A stretch of DNA of 64,000 bases. Source: Brevundimonas sp. SORGH_AS_0993 (GTDB lineage: Bacteria; Pseudomonadota; Alphaproteobacteria; Caulobacterales; Caulobacteraceae). The DNA lies in the NCBI RefSeq assembly GCF_030818545.1, contig NZ_JAUTAH010000001.1, forward strand, positions 67,001 through 131,000. Reading direction: 5' to 3'. A model generated the notes under the pieces. It searched no databases, was not told the origin of the DNA, and saw only the letters and a list, made by a program, of their open reading frames with translations. Made by a program: the position numbers and the translations under genes. Positions 24,676-33,160 of this stretch are shown one piece after another (the stretch's first letter is position 1; each line of letters begins with the position of its first letter).

Positions 24676-26027
24676 TTGCCCGCGATGGCCAGGGCGTCGA
24701 ACATCAGGCTGGGCACGTTGAACCCGCCCCGGAACTCCAGGTCCGATCCGCGCACCATCCGCAGGTAAAGGTCCGTCAGCTTGCCCGCCACCGTCACCTC
24801 GTTGACCGGATAGGCGATCGCGCCGTCCTCGAACCAGAAGCCGGACACCCCGGCGGACCAGTCGCCCGTATTGCCGTTCAGCGACGGTCCGAACATCGAC
24901 GTGACCAGAAGCCCCGTCCCCGCGTCGACCATCAGGCCCGCCAGATCCCGCTCGCCCGGCTCCATGTGCAGATTGTGGGTCGAGACGCCCGGCGGTCCCG
25001 CCAGCCCGCGCGAGGCGTGGCCGGTCGTCTCCAGCCCCAATTGGCGCGCGGCCGCGCCGTTCAACAGCCAAGTGGTCAGGACTCCATCGTCGAACAGGGC
25101 GCGGCGTTCGACCGAGACGCCTTCGTCGTCGAAGGGGGTCGATCCCATGCCGCGCGGCCGGAACGGATCGTCGATCAGATTGACTCCTTCGGCGAACACC
25201 CGCTGGCCCATCCGGTCCTTCAGGAAGGAGGTGCCGCGCGCGATGGATGGCCCCGAGATCGCGCCGATGGCCGGAGAGACGATCTGTCCCGCCATGCGAT
25301 TGTCGAAGATGACCGGCGCGGTGGTCGAGGCGATCTTGCGGGCGCCGACGCGGGCGGCGGCCCGCTCTCCGGCGACGCGACCGATGGCTTCCGCGCCCGG
25401 CAGGTCGGACAAGTGGCGGGTGGAACGGCTTTCGCCGCCGCGCTCCATCGCCCCGTCCTTTTCTGCGATGACGCCGACGCCCAGGGAAAAGGCCGATCCC
25501 TGATAGGCGCCGTCGAACCCGTGCGACGTCACCAGACGCCACCGGCTGGACGACCAGGCGGCGTGTCCGCCTTCGGACCGCGCCACGCCGGGCACGGCCA
25601 GGGCGACGGCCTCGGCCTCGGCCGACTGCCGCTCCATCGTTTCGGCGCTCGGCTCGCTGGGGTCGTAGAGATCGAGATCGGGCAGCGCGCCGCGCGCCAG
25701 CCGTTCTTCCGGCGCCAGGCCCGCATAGGGGTCTTCCGGCGCCAGCCGCGCCATGGCTACCGCCCGCTCGACCAGCCGCGCCTGCGTCGCCGCCGACAGG
25801 TCCGAGGCCGAGACGGAAGCCTGACGCCGCCCCACGAACACGCGCAGGCCCAGTTCGCGCGATTCCTCGCGCTCCAGATCTTCCAACCGCCCGTTGCGGA
25901 CGCCCACGGACAGGGCGCGGCGGTCGGCGCTGACGGCCTCTGCGGCGTCGGCGCCGGCCTTCAGGGCCGCTTGGACGATGTCATGGAGAAGATCGATGGA
26001 AACGGGCGCAGCCAGGGTGTCGGTCAT
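24672..26027 (-). CDS. pmbA: TldE/PmbA-type metalloprotease subunit
   Basis: Protein of 451 residues of the TldD/TldE family; TldE is the non-catalytic partner that, with TldD, trims peptides such as modified antibiotics and antitoxins. Family marks include VRNGRLEDLEREESRELGLR, FDNRMAGQIVSPAIGAISG, GMGSTPFDDEGV and the C-terminal GNTGDWSAGVSGFWFEDG. No HExxxH motif of the TldD subunit is seen, which supports TldE. A tldD gene is not in the window. Confidence 0.9.
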   Translation of the reverse strand: MTDTLAAPVSIDLLHDIVQAALKAGADAAEAVSADRRALSVGVRNGRLEDLEREESRELGLRVFVGRRQASVSASDLSAATQARLVERAVAMARLAPEDPYAGLAPEERLARGALPDLDLYDPSEPSAETMERQSAEAEAVALAVPGVARSEGGHAAWSSSRWRLVTSHGFDGAYQGSAFSLGVGVIAEKDGAMERGGESRSTRHLSDLPGAEAIGRVAGERAAARVGARKIASTTAPVIFDNRMAGQIVSPAIGAISGPSIARGTSFLKDRMGQRVFAEGVNLIDDPFRPRGMGSTPFDDEGVSVERRALFDDGVLTTWLLNGAAARQLGLETTGHASRGLAGPPGVSTHNLHMEPGERDLAGLMVDAGTGLLVTSMFGPSLNGNTGDWSAGVSGFWFEDGAIAYPVNEVTVAGKLTDLYLRMVRGSDLEFRGGFNVPSLMFDALAIAGK

Positions 26028-26079
26028 GCCCCGATATGGCGGACGGCTTGCTGCGCCGCAACCTGCCGCGTCCCGGGCG

Positions 26080-26409
26080 TCAGATCAGGGCGAAGGCGAT
26101 CACACCGACCGCTGCGGTCAGCAGGGCCAGCCAGGTCAGCGCCATGCCGACGATCCTGCCCAGCGACGGTCCGGTCTGCAACAGCAGGCCCAAGGCATGA
26201 GCGATGCGTCCGGCCAGCAGGGTCGCGCCTACCCCGTGCACCATCCAGGCGGAGGCGCCCACGATGGCCAGCAGCATGGCGACCATGCCCGGCGTCGCAT
26301 ATTCCACCAGATTGCCGAAGGCCCGGCTGGCGGCCTGGAGATCGGCAATGGCCGCCGTCGCCGGCGGCGGATCACGGTGGCGGACATAGGGCGGCCTGAA
26401 CGGCGTCCA
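26080..26409 (-). pseudogene. MAPEG-family membrane protein, 5' end damaged
   Basis: The frame encodes FRPPYVRHRDPPP, then AASRAFGNLVEYATPGMVAMLL, WMVHGVGATLLAGRIAHALGLL and a final helix, which match the last three helices of MAPEG proteins (NLVEYA region, GRIAHA region). The first helix and a start codon are missing: a TGA at 26410-26412 closes the frame, and only a GTG at 26307 could start it. An ATG at 26425, 4 bases after the peptidase stop, reads MPSSLMDAVQAA in another frame and joins YVRHRDPPP if one C of a CCC is dropped. It is truncated or frameshifted. Confidence 0.6.
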
Positions 26410-26428
26410 TCAGGGAAGAGGGCATGGA

Positions 26429-28273
26429 TCAGTCCTCGCGCGCCACCGGATAGAGCAGATAGCGGTCGTCATAGAAGGGCGTGCGCTTGTAGAACCAGGC
26501 CAGACGCGCCTGCGGATCGGCCGCGAATGCGGGCTCCGCCGCCAGCTTGGCCTCGAACTCGGCCTTCAAGGCCGGATCGGCGGCCATCATCCGTTCGGCC
26601 AGGGGGGCGATGGCGTAGGGCTCGATATATTCGACCCGGCTCATGACCTCGGGGAACATGCCCCAGGCGAAGAAGCTCTCGTTCGACTGCGGCTCCAGCA
26701 GCAGCACGACGATGTCGCCCAGCGGCTGATCGGTCGGCGCCCGCACCGAGCCGGTCGGCCAGGTCCAGTCGCGGCGCTCGACCTCGACCGCCTGGACCGA
26801 AGCCTGGACGTGGCCCTCGTTGGTCCGCGTCGCCAGCCTGGGCGAAACAAGCCGCAGCATGTCGACCTTGACCGTGCGCGGCGCGGTCAGGGTCTCCATC
26901 TCGATCCCGTGGGTCTTCAGCCGTTCGATCAGATCGGTGCGATAGCCGGGGATCCAATAGGCGGTCGGTCGCCTCAGAGTCAGCGTCGGCTTGGAGCCAT
27001 AGAAGGGCATTTGCCACAGATCGGGATCGGGCCGGCCCAGCCAGCGGACCTCTTTCCGGCCCGAGGCGGGGCTGTCGTACATTTCGTAAAGCACGCCGCG
27101 GAACGGGCGGGTGGAGGAGGGCGTCGCCTCCTGCTCGAAATTGGCGGGGATTTCGGCGGGCCGCAGGGCCTTGTCCTGATCGGTCGCGGCGCGCAGGCCC
27201 GCGCCCTGGTCCGCCAGCAGCCGCAGCGCCTCCTCGATGAAGACATAGGTTCCCAAGACCCGCTGCTCGTGCGGTTTCAGGCTGTGGTTTTCGATCAGGA
27301 TGGTGGGGACGTGGGCCGCCGCGCCCCAGCCGTTGGAATAGCGTTCGCCCAGGCCGCCGTCGTTCAACCCGGCCTTGGGATCGTCGTCGTCCTGGCCGAA
27401 GACCAGTTCGCCGGGGATATGGCCCTGCCGCTCCAGCGCCGCGTTCATCGCCGGTTTGAACACCGTGTCCAGCCACCGCGACCCGTTCGGCGACCGGCTG
27501 AACGCCCCGTCCTCTCCGTTGAAGCCGAAGGTGACGTCGTACTGATAATCCATGCCGTCGGTCACATGGACATCGACATAGAGGTCCGGCCGGTACTTCA
27601 GGATCAGGCCGCGCACGGCCCGCATCTCGGCCTGGTCCAGCTTCAGATAGTCGCGGTTCAGGTTCTGGTTGGTCGCCGTGTTGCGCCAGCCCTGGATGCG
27701 CGGCCCGCGCTGGTTGGGGCGGGAATAGGCGGATGCCCGCTCATGCCCGTCCACGCTCAGGATCGGGATCAGGATCAGGTTCACCCGGTCCAGCAGGTCG
27801 TCCTTGCCATAGAAGGCGATGTCGCGCAGCAGCATCATGCCCGCGTCCTTGCCGTCGATCTCGCCGGGGTGGATGCCGGCCTGGATCATCAGCACGGGCT
27901 TGGCCGGATCGAAGGTCGCCCCGTCCTTCGAGGCGATCACCGCATAGATGGGCCGCCCCTCGGGCGAGACCCCGAACTGCTCGATGCGGATCAGGTCGCT
28001 GGCCTGGTCCAGCCGGTCGAACCAGGCGCGGGTGTCCACATAGTTGGGCGAAAAGTCGTGCGCCGGATCGGCCTCGAACGCCGTGACCCAGGGGTCGTCC
28101 GCGCCGCGCAGCAGGGCCCTGGACGCGCCGTCCCAAGGCAGGATCGGCGGCAGGAATGGTTGGTCCCAGGCAGGAGTGTTCGCAAGGGGCGCGGGCGGGT
28201 TCTCGGACATGGCGGGGCTCACGCTACAGAAAAGGGCGGCAAGAAGGGCAGGGATTATTGATTGACGGCGCAT
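26429..28273 (-). CDS. Exported M14-family metallocarboxypeptidase
   Basis: About 614 residues with a signal peptide (SIIPALLAALFCSVSPAMS). The zinc site is visible as GIHPGEIDGKD (H-x-x-E) and VDVHVTDG, the third ligand. The catalytic Glu is likely in TILIENHSL. Other M14 features are ILSVDGHERASAYSRPNQRGP and NLNRDYLKLD. The protein extends well past the catalytic domain with about 250 residues of uncertain role, as in other Caulobacteraceae M14 proteins. The start at 28273 gives the signal peptide. It would act in the periplasm or at the surface. Confidence 0.88.
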   Translation of the reverse strand: MRRQSIIPALLAALFCSVSPAMSENPPAPLANTPAWDQPFLPPILPWDGASRALLRGADDPWVTAFEADPAHDFSPNYVDTRAWFDRLDQASDLIRIEQFGVSPEGRPIYAVIASKDGATFDPAKPVLMIQAGIHPGEIDGKDAGMMLLRDIAFYGKDDLLDRVNLILIPILSVDGHERASAYSRPNQRGPRIQGWRNTATNQNLNRDYLKLDQAEMRAVRGLILKYRPDLYVDVHVTDGMDYQYDVTFGFNGEDGAFSRSPNGSRWLDTVFKPAMNAALERQGHIPGELVFGQDDDDPKAGLNDGGLGERYSNGWGAAAHVPTILIENHSLKPHEQRVLGTYVFIEEALRLLADQGAGLRAATDQDKALRPAEIPANFEQEATPSSTRPFRGVLYEMYDSPASGRKEVRWLGRPDPDLWQMPFYGSKPTLTLRRPTAYWIPGYRTDLIERLKTHGIEMETLTAPRTVKVDMLRLVSPRLATRTNEGHVQASVQAVEVERRDWTWPTGSVRAPTDQPLGDIVVLLLEPQSNESFFAWGMFPEVMSRVEYIEPYAIAPLAERMMAADPALKAEFEAKLAAEPAFAADPQARLAWFYKRTPFYDDRYLLYPVARED

Positions 28274-28337
28274 GGTCCTAGTTGAGCCGCATGCGAAGAG
28301 GTGACAAGGACCTATCGAGACCTTATCCGGGCTGCAG

Positions 28338-29867
28338 CTATTTCCAGATCGGCGTCCCGTCGCCCGGCAGGCCGAGACGGTCCCACAGGTCGTTGACGCG
28401 CGTGACCACCGCCTCGTCCATGCGGATTTCCTCGCCCCATTCACGCTTGGTCTCGGGCGGCCATTTGTCGGTCGCGTCCAGGCCGATCTTGGAGCCCAGG
28501 CCGCTTTCGGGGCTGGCGAAGTCCAGATAGTCGATGGGGGTGGATTCGATCACGGTGATGTCGCGCGCCGGGTCCATCTTGGTCGAGATGGCCCACATCA
28601 CGTCCTTCCAGTCGCGGGCGTCGATGTCGTGGTCCACGACGATGACCCATTTGGTGTACATGAACTGGCGCAGATAGCTCCACACGCCCAGCATCACCCG
28701 CTTGGCGTGGCCCGGATAGGCCTTCTTCATCGACACCACCGCGATCCTGTAGCTGCACCCCTCGGGCGGCAGCCAGAAGTCGACGATCTCAGGGAACTGC
28801 TGGCGCAGCAGGGGAATGAACACCTCGTTCAGCGCCTCGCCCAGCACGCTCGGCTCGTCCGGCGGCCGGCCGGTGAAGGTGGTCAGATAGATGGGATCGC
28901 GGCGCATGGTGATGGCGCTGACCTGGAAGACCGGGAACTTCTCGACCGAGTTGTAATAGCCGGTGTGGTCGCCGTAGGGGCCTTCGTCCTCGAACTCGTC
29001 CAGCAGGACATGGCCTTCCAGCACGATCTCCGCCTGGGCCGGAACCATCAGCGGCACGGTCTTGCAGGCGACCAGTTCGGCCTTGGCGCCCCGCATCAGG
29101 CCCGCGAACTGATATTCCGACAGGGTGTCCGGCACCGGCGTCACCGCCGCCAGGATCGTGCCCGGATCGGCGCCCAGCACCACGGCGCAGGGCAGGGGCT
29201 CGCGCTTCCCGGCCTTCTTGTGCCGCGCATAGTGTTGCGCGCCCCCCCGATGCGCCAGCCAGCGCATGATGGCCTTGTCCCGGCCCAGCACCTGCATCCG
29301 ATAGATGCCCAGGTTGAAGTCGTCCTCTCGCTCCTCGCTCGGCCCCTTTGTCACCACCAGGCCCCAGGTGATCAGGGGCGCGGGCTCTCCGGGCCAGCAC
29401 GACTGGACGGGCAGGGCGGTCAGGTCGATCTGGTCGCCCTTCAGCACCACCTCCTGCACCGGCGCCTTCTTCACCGTCTTGGGCCGCATGGACATGACGG
29501 TCTGCGCCAGCGGCAGCATCTCCATCGCATCGCCCAGACCGCGCGGCGGCGTCGGATTCCTCAGGAAGGCCAGCAGTTCGCCGACCTCGCGCAGTTCGGC
29601 CGTCGTGGTGCGCGCCTTGCCCTCCAGCGTCACCCCCATGGCGACCCGCTTCACCGTGCCGAACAGATTGGCCAGGCAGGGAATGGGGCTGATCGCCCCG
29701 TCCGGCATGACCGGCTTTTCGAACAGCACCGCCGGCCCGCCGTTCCGCAACAGCCGGGTCTGGATCTCGGTCATCTCCAGCACGGTGGACACGGGTTCGG
29801 ACACCCGCACCAGCTCGCCCTTGGCTTCCAGCTGGTCGATGAAGTCACGCAGGGATTTGTAGGCCAT
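28338..29867 (-). CDS. ubiD: 4-hydroxy-3-polyprenylbenzoate decarboxylase
   Basis: Prenylated-FMN-dependent decarboxylase of 509 residues acting in ubiquinone synthesis. Segments typical of UbiD are present: [41 protein letters not shown] and [20 protein letters not shown]. The Glu/Asp of the catalytic network lies in this C-terminal half. ATG 29867 was chosen ([11 protein letters not shown]). The flavin prenyltransferase UbiX is not in the window. A large inverted repeat lies just upstream. Confidence 0.95.
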   Translation of the reverse strand: MAYKSLRDFIDQLEAKGELVRVSEPVSTVLEMTEIQTRLLRNGGPAVLFEKPVMPDGAISPIPCLANLFGTVKRVAMGVTLEGKARTTTAELREVGELLAFLRNPTPPRGLGDAMEMLPLAQTVMSMRPKTVKKAPVQEVVLKGDQIDLTALPVQSCWPGEPAPLITWGLVVTKGPSEEREDDFNLGIYRMQVLGRDKAIMRWLAHRGGAQHYARHKKAGKREPLPCAVVLGADPGTILAAVTPVPDTLSEYQFAGLMRGAKAELVACKTVPLMVPAQAEIVLEGHVLLDEFEDEGPYGDHTGYYNSVEKFPVFQVSAITMRRDPIYLTTFTGRPPDEPSVLGEALNEVFIPLLRQQFPEIVDFWLPPEGCSYRIAVVSMKKAYPGHAKRVMLGVWSYLRQFMYTKWVIVVDHDIDARDWKDVMWAISTKMDPARDITVIESTPIDYLDFASPESGLGSKIGLDATDKWPPETKREWGEEIRMDEAVVTRVNDLWDRLGLPGDGTPIWK

Positions 29868-29889
29868 GAGGCTTCCGCTCTTAAATCTT

Positions 29890-30020
29890 CCGCTCATCCC
29901 CGCGAAAGCGGGGGCCCAGTGCTATGGGCGTTGAGATATCGACGGGACGGCGCTGCCCTCGATCCTCTGACACCCCGCCAAGCGAAAGAACTGGGTCCCC
30001 GCTTTCGCGGGGATGAGCGG
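29890..30020. repeat. 131-bp inverted repeat with 31-bp arms
   Basis: The left arm at 29890-29920 (ccgctcatccccgcgaaagc, then gggggcccagt) is inverted at 29990-30020 with one mismatch. Each arm is itself partly palindromic (CCCCGC GAAA GCGGGG). The pair can fold into a long hairpin with a 69-base loop. It lies between ubiD and the Pr6Pr gene, both on the minus strand, so it may affect transcript stability. No coding sequence lies within it. Confidence 0.75.
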
Positions 30021-30032
30021 CTTTTGAGATGC

Positions 30033-30479
30033 CTAGAGTGCTAACGTTGAACTGTCACGCGCCGCGCGACCGAACAGCCGATCCAGCCCCACGAGGCCGA
30101 GCCCGACGATCAGGAAAAAGATCAGCAACCCGCCGAAGATCGCCACGACCCGGCCCAATCCCAACTGATCTACATTGACGAAGCCATAGGGCCACCAGTG
30201 CGTCGCCAGGCCGTGAACCAGGGTCCAGCCGCCATAGATCAAAGGAAAGGCCAGCCACTTCGCCGGGTCGATCCAGCGCAGCCGCCCCTTGGGCGTGAAC
30301 CACAGCCAGTCCAGCACGAAGGCGGCGGGCATGACGTAGTGCAGCACCAGATTGACTACCAACGACCAGCCGGTCGGGTTCCAGTTGGGATGCAGCAGGA
30401 CGTGGTACACCACCCCGACCACCACGATGTACATGGCGATGGCCGCCCTGACGCCTTCGCTGGCTGACCATCGGGCCAA
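30033..30479 (-). CDS. Pr6Pr-family membrane protein, second part of a frameshifted gene
   Basis: Integral membrane protein fragment with four or five helices (AAIAMYIVVVGVVYHVLL, VVNLVLHYVMPAAFVLDWLWF, LAFPLIYGGWTLVHG, VVAIFGGLLIFFLIVGLGL). The conserved H-Y-x-x-P and P-Y-G-F positions match the Pr6Pr (FAR-17a/AIG1-like) family. The TTG 'start' at 30479 is internal: removing one C at 30502-30504 (minus-strand CCC) joins GPLLGEGSRLARWSASEG in one frame with the fragment at 30490. The role of the family in bacteria is unknown. Confidence 0.75.
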   Translation of the reverse strand: MARWSASEGVRAAIAMYIVVVGVVYHVLLHPNWNPTGWSLVVNLVLHYVMPAAFVLDWLWFTPKGRLRWIDPAKWLAFPLIYGGWTLVHGLATHWWPYGFVNVDQLGLGRVVAIFGGLLIFFLIVGLGLVGLDRLFGRAARDSSTLAL

Positions 30480-30489
30480 CCGCGATCCT

Positions 30490-30696
30490 TCACCCAGCAG
30501 CGGGTCCGGTGAAGGCCAGGGCGACCAGGATGTTGGTCAGGATGGTGAAGAAGCTGAAGTAGTTTAGGGTCCGCTCCAGCACCGTCCAACCCTGAACCGG
30601 CGCCACCATCAGCAGATATTGAAGCGCCAGCGCGGTCCAGCCCACGACGGCGAAGGTCGCGCGCCACAGCCTGGGCTGGTCCCGTTTGCGAAACAC
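30490..30696 (-). CDS. Pr6Pr-family membrane protein, first part of a frameshifted gene
   Basis: The N-terminal two helices (ATFAVVGWTALALQYLLMV and NYFSFFTILTNILVALAF) match the start of the Pr6Pr family. The frame stops at a TGA after GPAAG. Reading CCCG as one proline, or deleting one C, gives G-P-L-L-G-E-G-S-R and continues into the next fragment, for a protein of about 220 residues. Confidence 0.72.
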   Translation of the reverse strand: MFRKRDQPRLWRATFAVVGWTALALQYLLMVAPVQGWTVLERTLNYFSFFTILTNILVALAFTGPAAG

Positions 30697-30714
30697 CGGC
30701 GCCTCCCTGGTCCG

Positions 30715-31557
30715 TCAGGCGGCAGTCTTGTCCCATTCGAACGCCGGGTCCAGCCAGTCGCCCAGCCGCTCGCCGCGATCCAGGGCGTCCATGCGCTGCA
30801 TCTCCTCGGCCGACAGTTCGAAGTCGAAGATGTCGAAATTCTCGCGCGCCCGGCTTTCCTTGGTGGTGCGGGGAATGGCGATGATCCCGTGCTGGATCAG
30901 CCAGCGCAGGGTGATCTGGCCGTTGGTCTTGCCGTGCGCGCCGGCGATCTCGCTGATCGTGGCGTCGTCGGCGATCTTGCCTTGCGCCAGCGGCGACCAG
31001 GCCGTGATCGACGACCCCAGCTCGGCCGCCGTCGCGACCAGTTGATCGACGCCCAGATAGGGGTGATGCTCGACCTGATCGGTCAGCAGCCGCGCCTTGG
31101 ACAGGCCCTGCGCCTGGCGGAATTCCTTGGACGGGAAGTTGGACAGGCCGATCGACCTGGTCAGGCCCTGGTCCTTGGCCGCGTTCAGGGCGCCCAGCGT
31201 CTCCTCGAACGTCGGCGTCGTCTTGGGCCAGTGCAGCAGCAGCAGGTCCGGCGTCGTGCCCAGGCTGTCGGCCGATTCCTTCGCCTGCTTCAGCAGGGCG
31301 TCATGGGTGAAATGCTCGACCCAGATCTTGGTCGTCAGGAAGATGTCCTCGCGCGCCACGCCGGAGTCCCGGATGCCTTCGCCGACCGCCTTCTCGTTCT
31401 TGTAGATCCAGGCCGTGTCGATGTGCCGATATCCAATCCGCAACGCCTCGGCGACCATGCGGCGCGCGTCGTCGGGTTCCAACTGCCAGGTGCCGAAGCC
31501 CAGCAGGGGGATCTCGATTCCATCGACGGTGATGGTGGGTTGATCGCCATAGGCCAT
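30715..31557 (-). CDS. Aldo/keto reductase (2,5-diketogluconate reductase-like)
   Basis: NADPH-dependent oxidoreductase of 280 residues with a TIM barrel. The catalytic tetrad is visible: Asp in YRHIDTA, Tyr in WIYKNE, Lys in TTKIWVE and His in LLLHWPKT. The cofactor tail motif IPRTTKESRARENF is present. Small carbonyl substrates such as methylglyoxal or 2,5-diketogluconate are possible. The ATG at 31557 was chosen; the N-terminal extension to 31755 crosses the exbD terminator and is not credible. Confidence 0.92.
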   Translation of the reverse strand: MAYGDQPTITVDGIEIPLLGFGTWQLEPDDARRMVAEALRIGYRHIDTAWIYKNEKAVGEGIRDSGVAREDIFLTTKIWVEHFTHDALLKQAKESADSLGTTPDLLLLHWPKTTPTFEETLGALNAAKDQGLTRSIGLSNFPSKEFRQAQGLSKARLLTDQVEHHPYLGVDQLVATAAELGSSITAWSPLAQGKIADDATISEIAGAHGKTNGQITLRWLIQHGIIAIPRTTKESRARENFDIFDFELSAEEMQRMDALDRGERLGDWLDPAFEWDKTAA

Positions 31558-31757
31558 CGGGCGCTCCTTGGGCTTGCTTCGCGGGGAGGGAGAAGGTCCC
31601 TCAGTTAGGCGCCGCCCCCGTCGTCGGTAAGGGCAGGGGCGGTCATCCCCAGACTTTTCGGCGCGACCCGCCCGCAGAGCATGGGCGGAACGCCTGGGAA
31701 ACGAACGATGCGCCATCAAGGCCCCGTCCGCCTGGGCCGACAAGCGTTGGGCCAATT

Positions 31758-31788
31758 AAAAAGGCCGCGTCCCTTCCGGAACGCGGCC
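31758..31788 (-). terminator. Rho-independent terminator downstream of exbD
   Basis: On the minus strand GGCCGCGT and ACGCGGCC form an 8-bp GC stem (31763-31770 with 31781-31788) followed by five T. It lies 27 bases after the exbD stop. Confidence 0.85.
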
Positions 31789-31814
31789 CCTGATCATTTC
31801 GACCGAGCCTGAAC

Positions 31815-32249
31815 TCAGGTGATGTCTTCGTTCAGCAGGCCGACCTTGAAGAAGCCGTTCTCCTGCATCTTGTTCATGACTTCCATGAACTGCCTGTACT
31901 TCACTTCCGGCTGGGCGCGGACGAAGACGCGCTCCTCGCGGCAGGCGCCGCCGCCCAGGGCCGAGCAGACATCGACAGGCAGGTTGTCGATCGACGACTG
32001 CTTGTCGGCGATGAAGATCTGACCATTCTCTTGGATGGTGATGTAGACTGGCTCTTTTTCCTTTTCAGGGTTCGCCGGCGGCTGCGCGGGCGGCAGGTCC
32101 AGCTTGATCGACACGGTCGCCATCGGCGCGGCCACCATGAAGATGATCATGAGCACCAGCAGAATGTCGATGAACGGCGTGATGTTGATATCCGCCTGTT
32201 GTTCGATCGTGTGCTTGTCCCCGCCGGAACCACCGAGCTTGGCAGCCAT
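31815..32249 (-). CDS. exbD: ExbD/TolR-family biopolymer transport protein
   Basis: Protein of 144 residues with one N-terminal helix (FIDILLVLMIIFMVAAPMAT) and a periplasmic domain. The helix starts with the conserved Asp of the proton channel (ITPFIDILLVL). With ExbB or TolQ it would harness proton flow to energise TonB or TolA. No exbB or tonB lies beside it, so it may be a stand-alone paralogue; two TonB receptors occur later in the window. It ends in its own terminator and has a promoter-like sequence upstream. Confidence 0.92.
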   Translation of the reverse strand: MAAKLGGSGGDKHTIEQQADINITPFIDILLVLMIIFMVAAPMATVSIKLDLPPAQPPANPEKEKEPVYITIQENGQIFIADKQSSIDNLPVDVCSALGGGACREERVFVRAQPEVKYRQFMEVMNKMQENGFFKVGLLNEDIT

Positions 32250-32356
32250 GCATCGTCTCCGTTACTCGCCGGCTGCGTTCCGCGCCGACATTTCCCTATG
32301 GATCGCCCGAAGGCTTGATCGGTTCTTGGCGTCCCGATGCGGGCTTGTAAAGCGGT

Positions 32357-32386
32357 TCTAAACGATCTGCCGTTCCCGAACGTCAA
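32357..32386 (-). promoter_or_regulatory. Candidate housekeeping promoter of exbD
   Basis: On the minus strand TTGACG (32386-32381) and TTTAGA (32362-32357) are 18 bases apart, about 110 bases before the exbD ATG, inside the only AT-richer stretch of the gap. It is a reasonable but unproven sigma-70 match. Confidence 0.4.
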
Positions 32387-32418
32387 TTATACACGACAGA
32401 GGCACGACGGTTCGGCGT

Positions 32419-33033
32419 TCAGGCCCTGGCCAGCTTCAAAAAACGGTCCGCCAGGGCAGGATCGTCCTTGAAGGCGCCGGTGAAGCGCGTCGTGATGGTC
32501 GAAACGTGCCGATGATGCACGCCGCGCGTGGTCATGCACTGATGCTCGGCGTCCACCAGCACCGCCACCCCGCGCGGCTGCAGGTGCGATTCGATGGCCT
32601 CGATGATGTCGTTGGTCAGGGTTTCCTGGTTCTGCAGGCGCCGCGCATAGATCTCGACCACCCGCGCCAGCTTGGAGATGCCGACCACCTTCTCGCCCGG
32701 CAGATAGGCGACATAGGCCTTGCCCAGGAAGGGGGCCAGGTGGTGCTCGCAGTGGCTCTCGACCTCGATGTCGCGCAGGATGACCATGTCGTCATAGCCG
32801 GTCACGTCCTCGAAGGTGCGGCTCAGCTCCTTGCCCGCATCGGCGTCATAGCCGTCGAACCATTCGCCATAGGCGTCCACCACCCGCTTGGGCGTGTCGA
32901 TCAGGCCCGGACGGTTGGGATTGTCGCCGGCCCAGGCGATCAGGGTGCGCACGGCCTCCAGCGCCTGTTCGCGCGACGGGCGTTGCACGGCAGCATCGCT
33001 GACGAGGACGGGCTTGGCGGGGGTGACGCTCAT
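32419..33033 (-). CDS. folE: GTP cyclohydrolase I
   Basis: Enzyme of 204 residues converting GTP to 7,8-dihydroneopterin triphosphate, the first step of folate synthesis. Zinc ligands are in VESHCEHHLAPF (Cys and His) and HQCMTTRG (Cys). The family segments AYLPGEKVVGISKLARVVEIYARRLQNQE and RGVHHRHVSTITTRF are intact. This is the zinc-dependent type IA enzyme. It is divergent from cysS. Confidence 0.97.
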   Translation of the reverse strand: MSVTPAKPVLVSDAAVQRPSREQALEAVRTLIAWAGDNPNRPGLIDTPKRVVDAYGEWFDGYDADAGKELSRTFEDVTGYDDMVILRDIEVESHCEHHLAPFLGKAYVAYLPGEKVVGISKLARVVEIYARRLQNQETLTNDIIEAIESHLQPRGVAVLVDAEHQCMTTRGVHHRHVSTITTRFTGAFKDDPALADRFLKLARA

Positions 33034-33160
33034 GAACTCGATTTCCGGCCGGGGCGGGCGGTCGCCCGGTTTACCTTCTACAATCCGTCGGGACTGTATA
33101 TCAGGCCGCTATATGGGACAGACCCTCCGTCCCGCAAGAAAACCCGCTGAAGACTGATCC

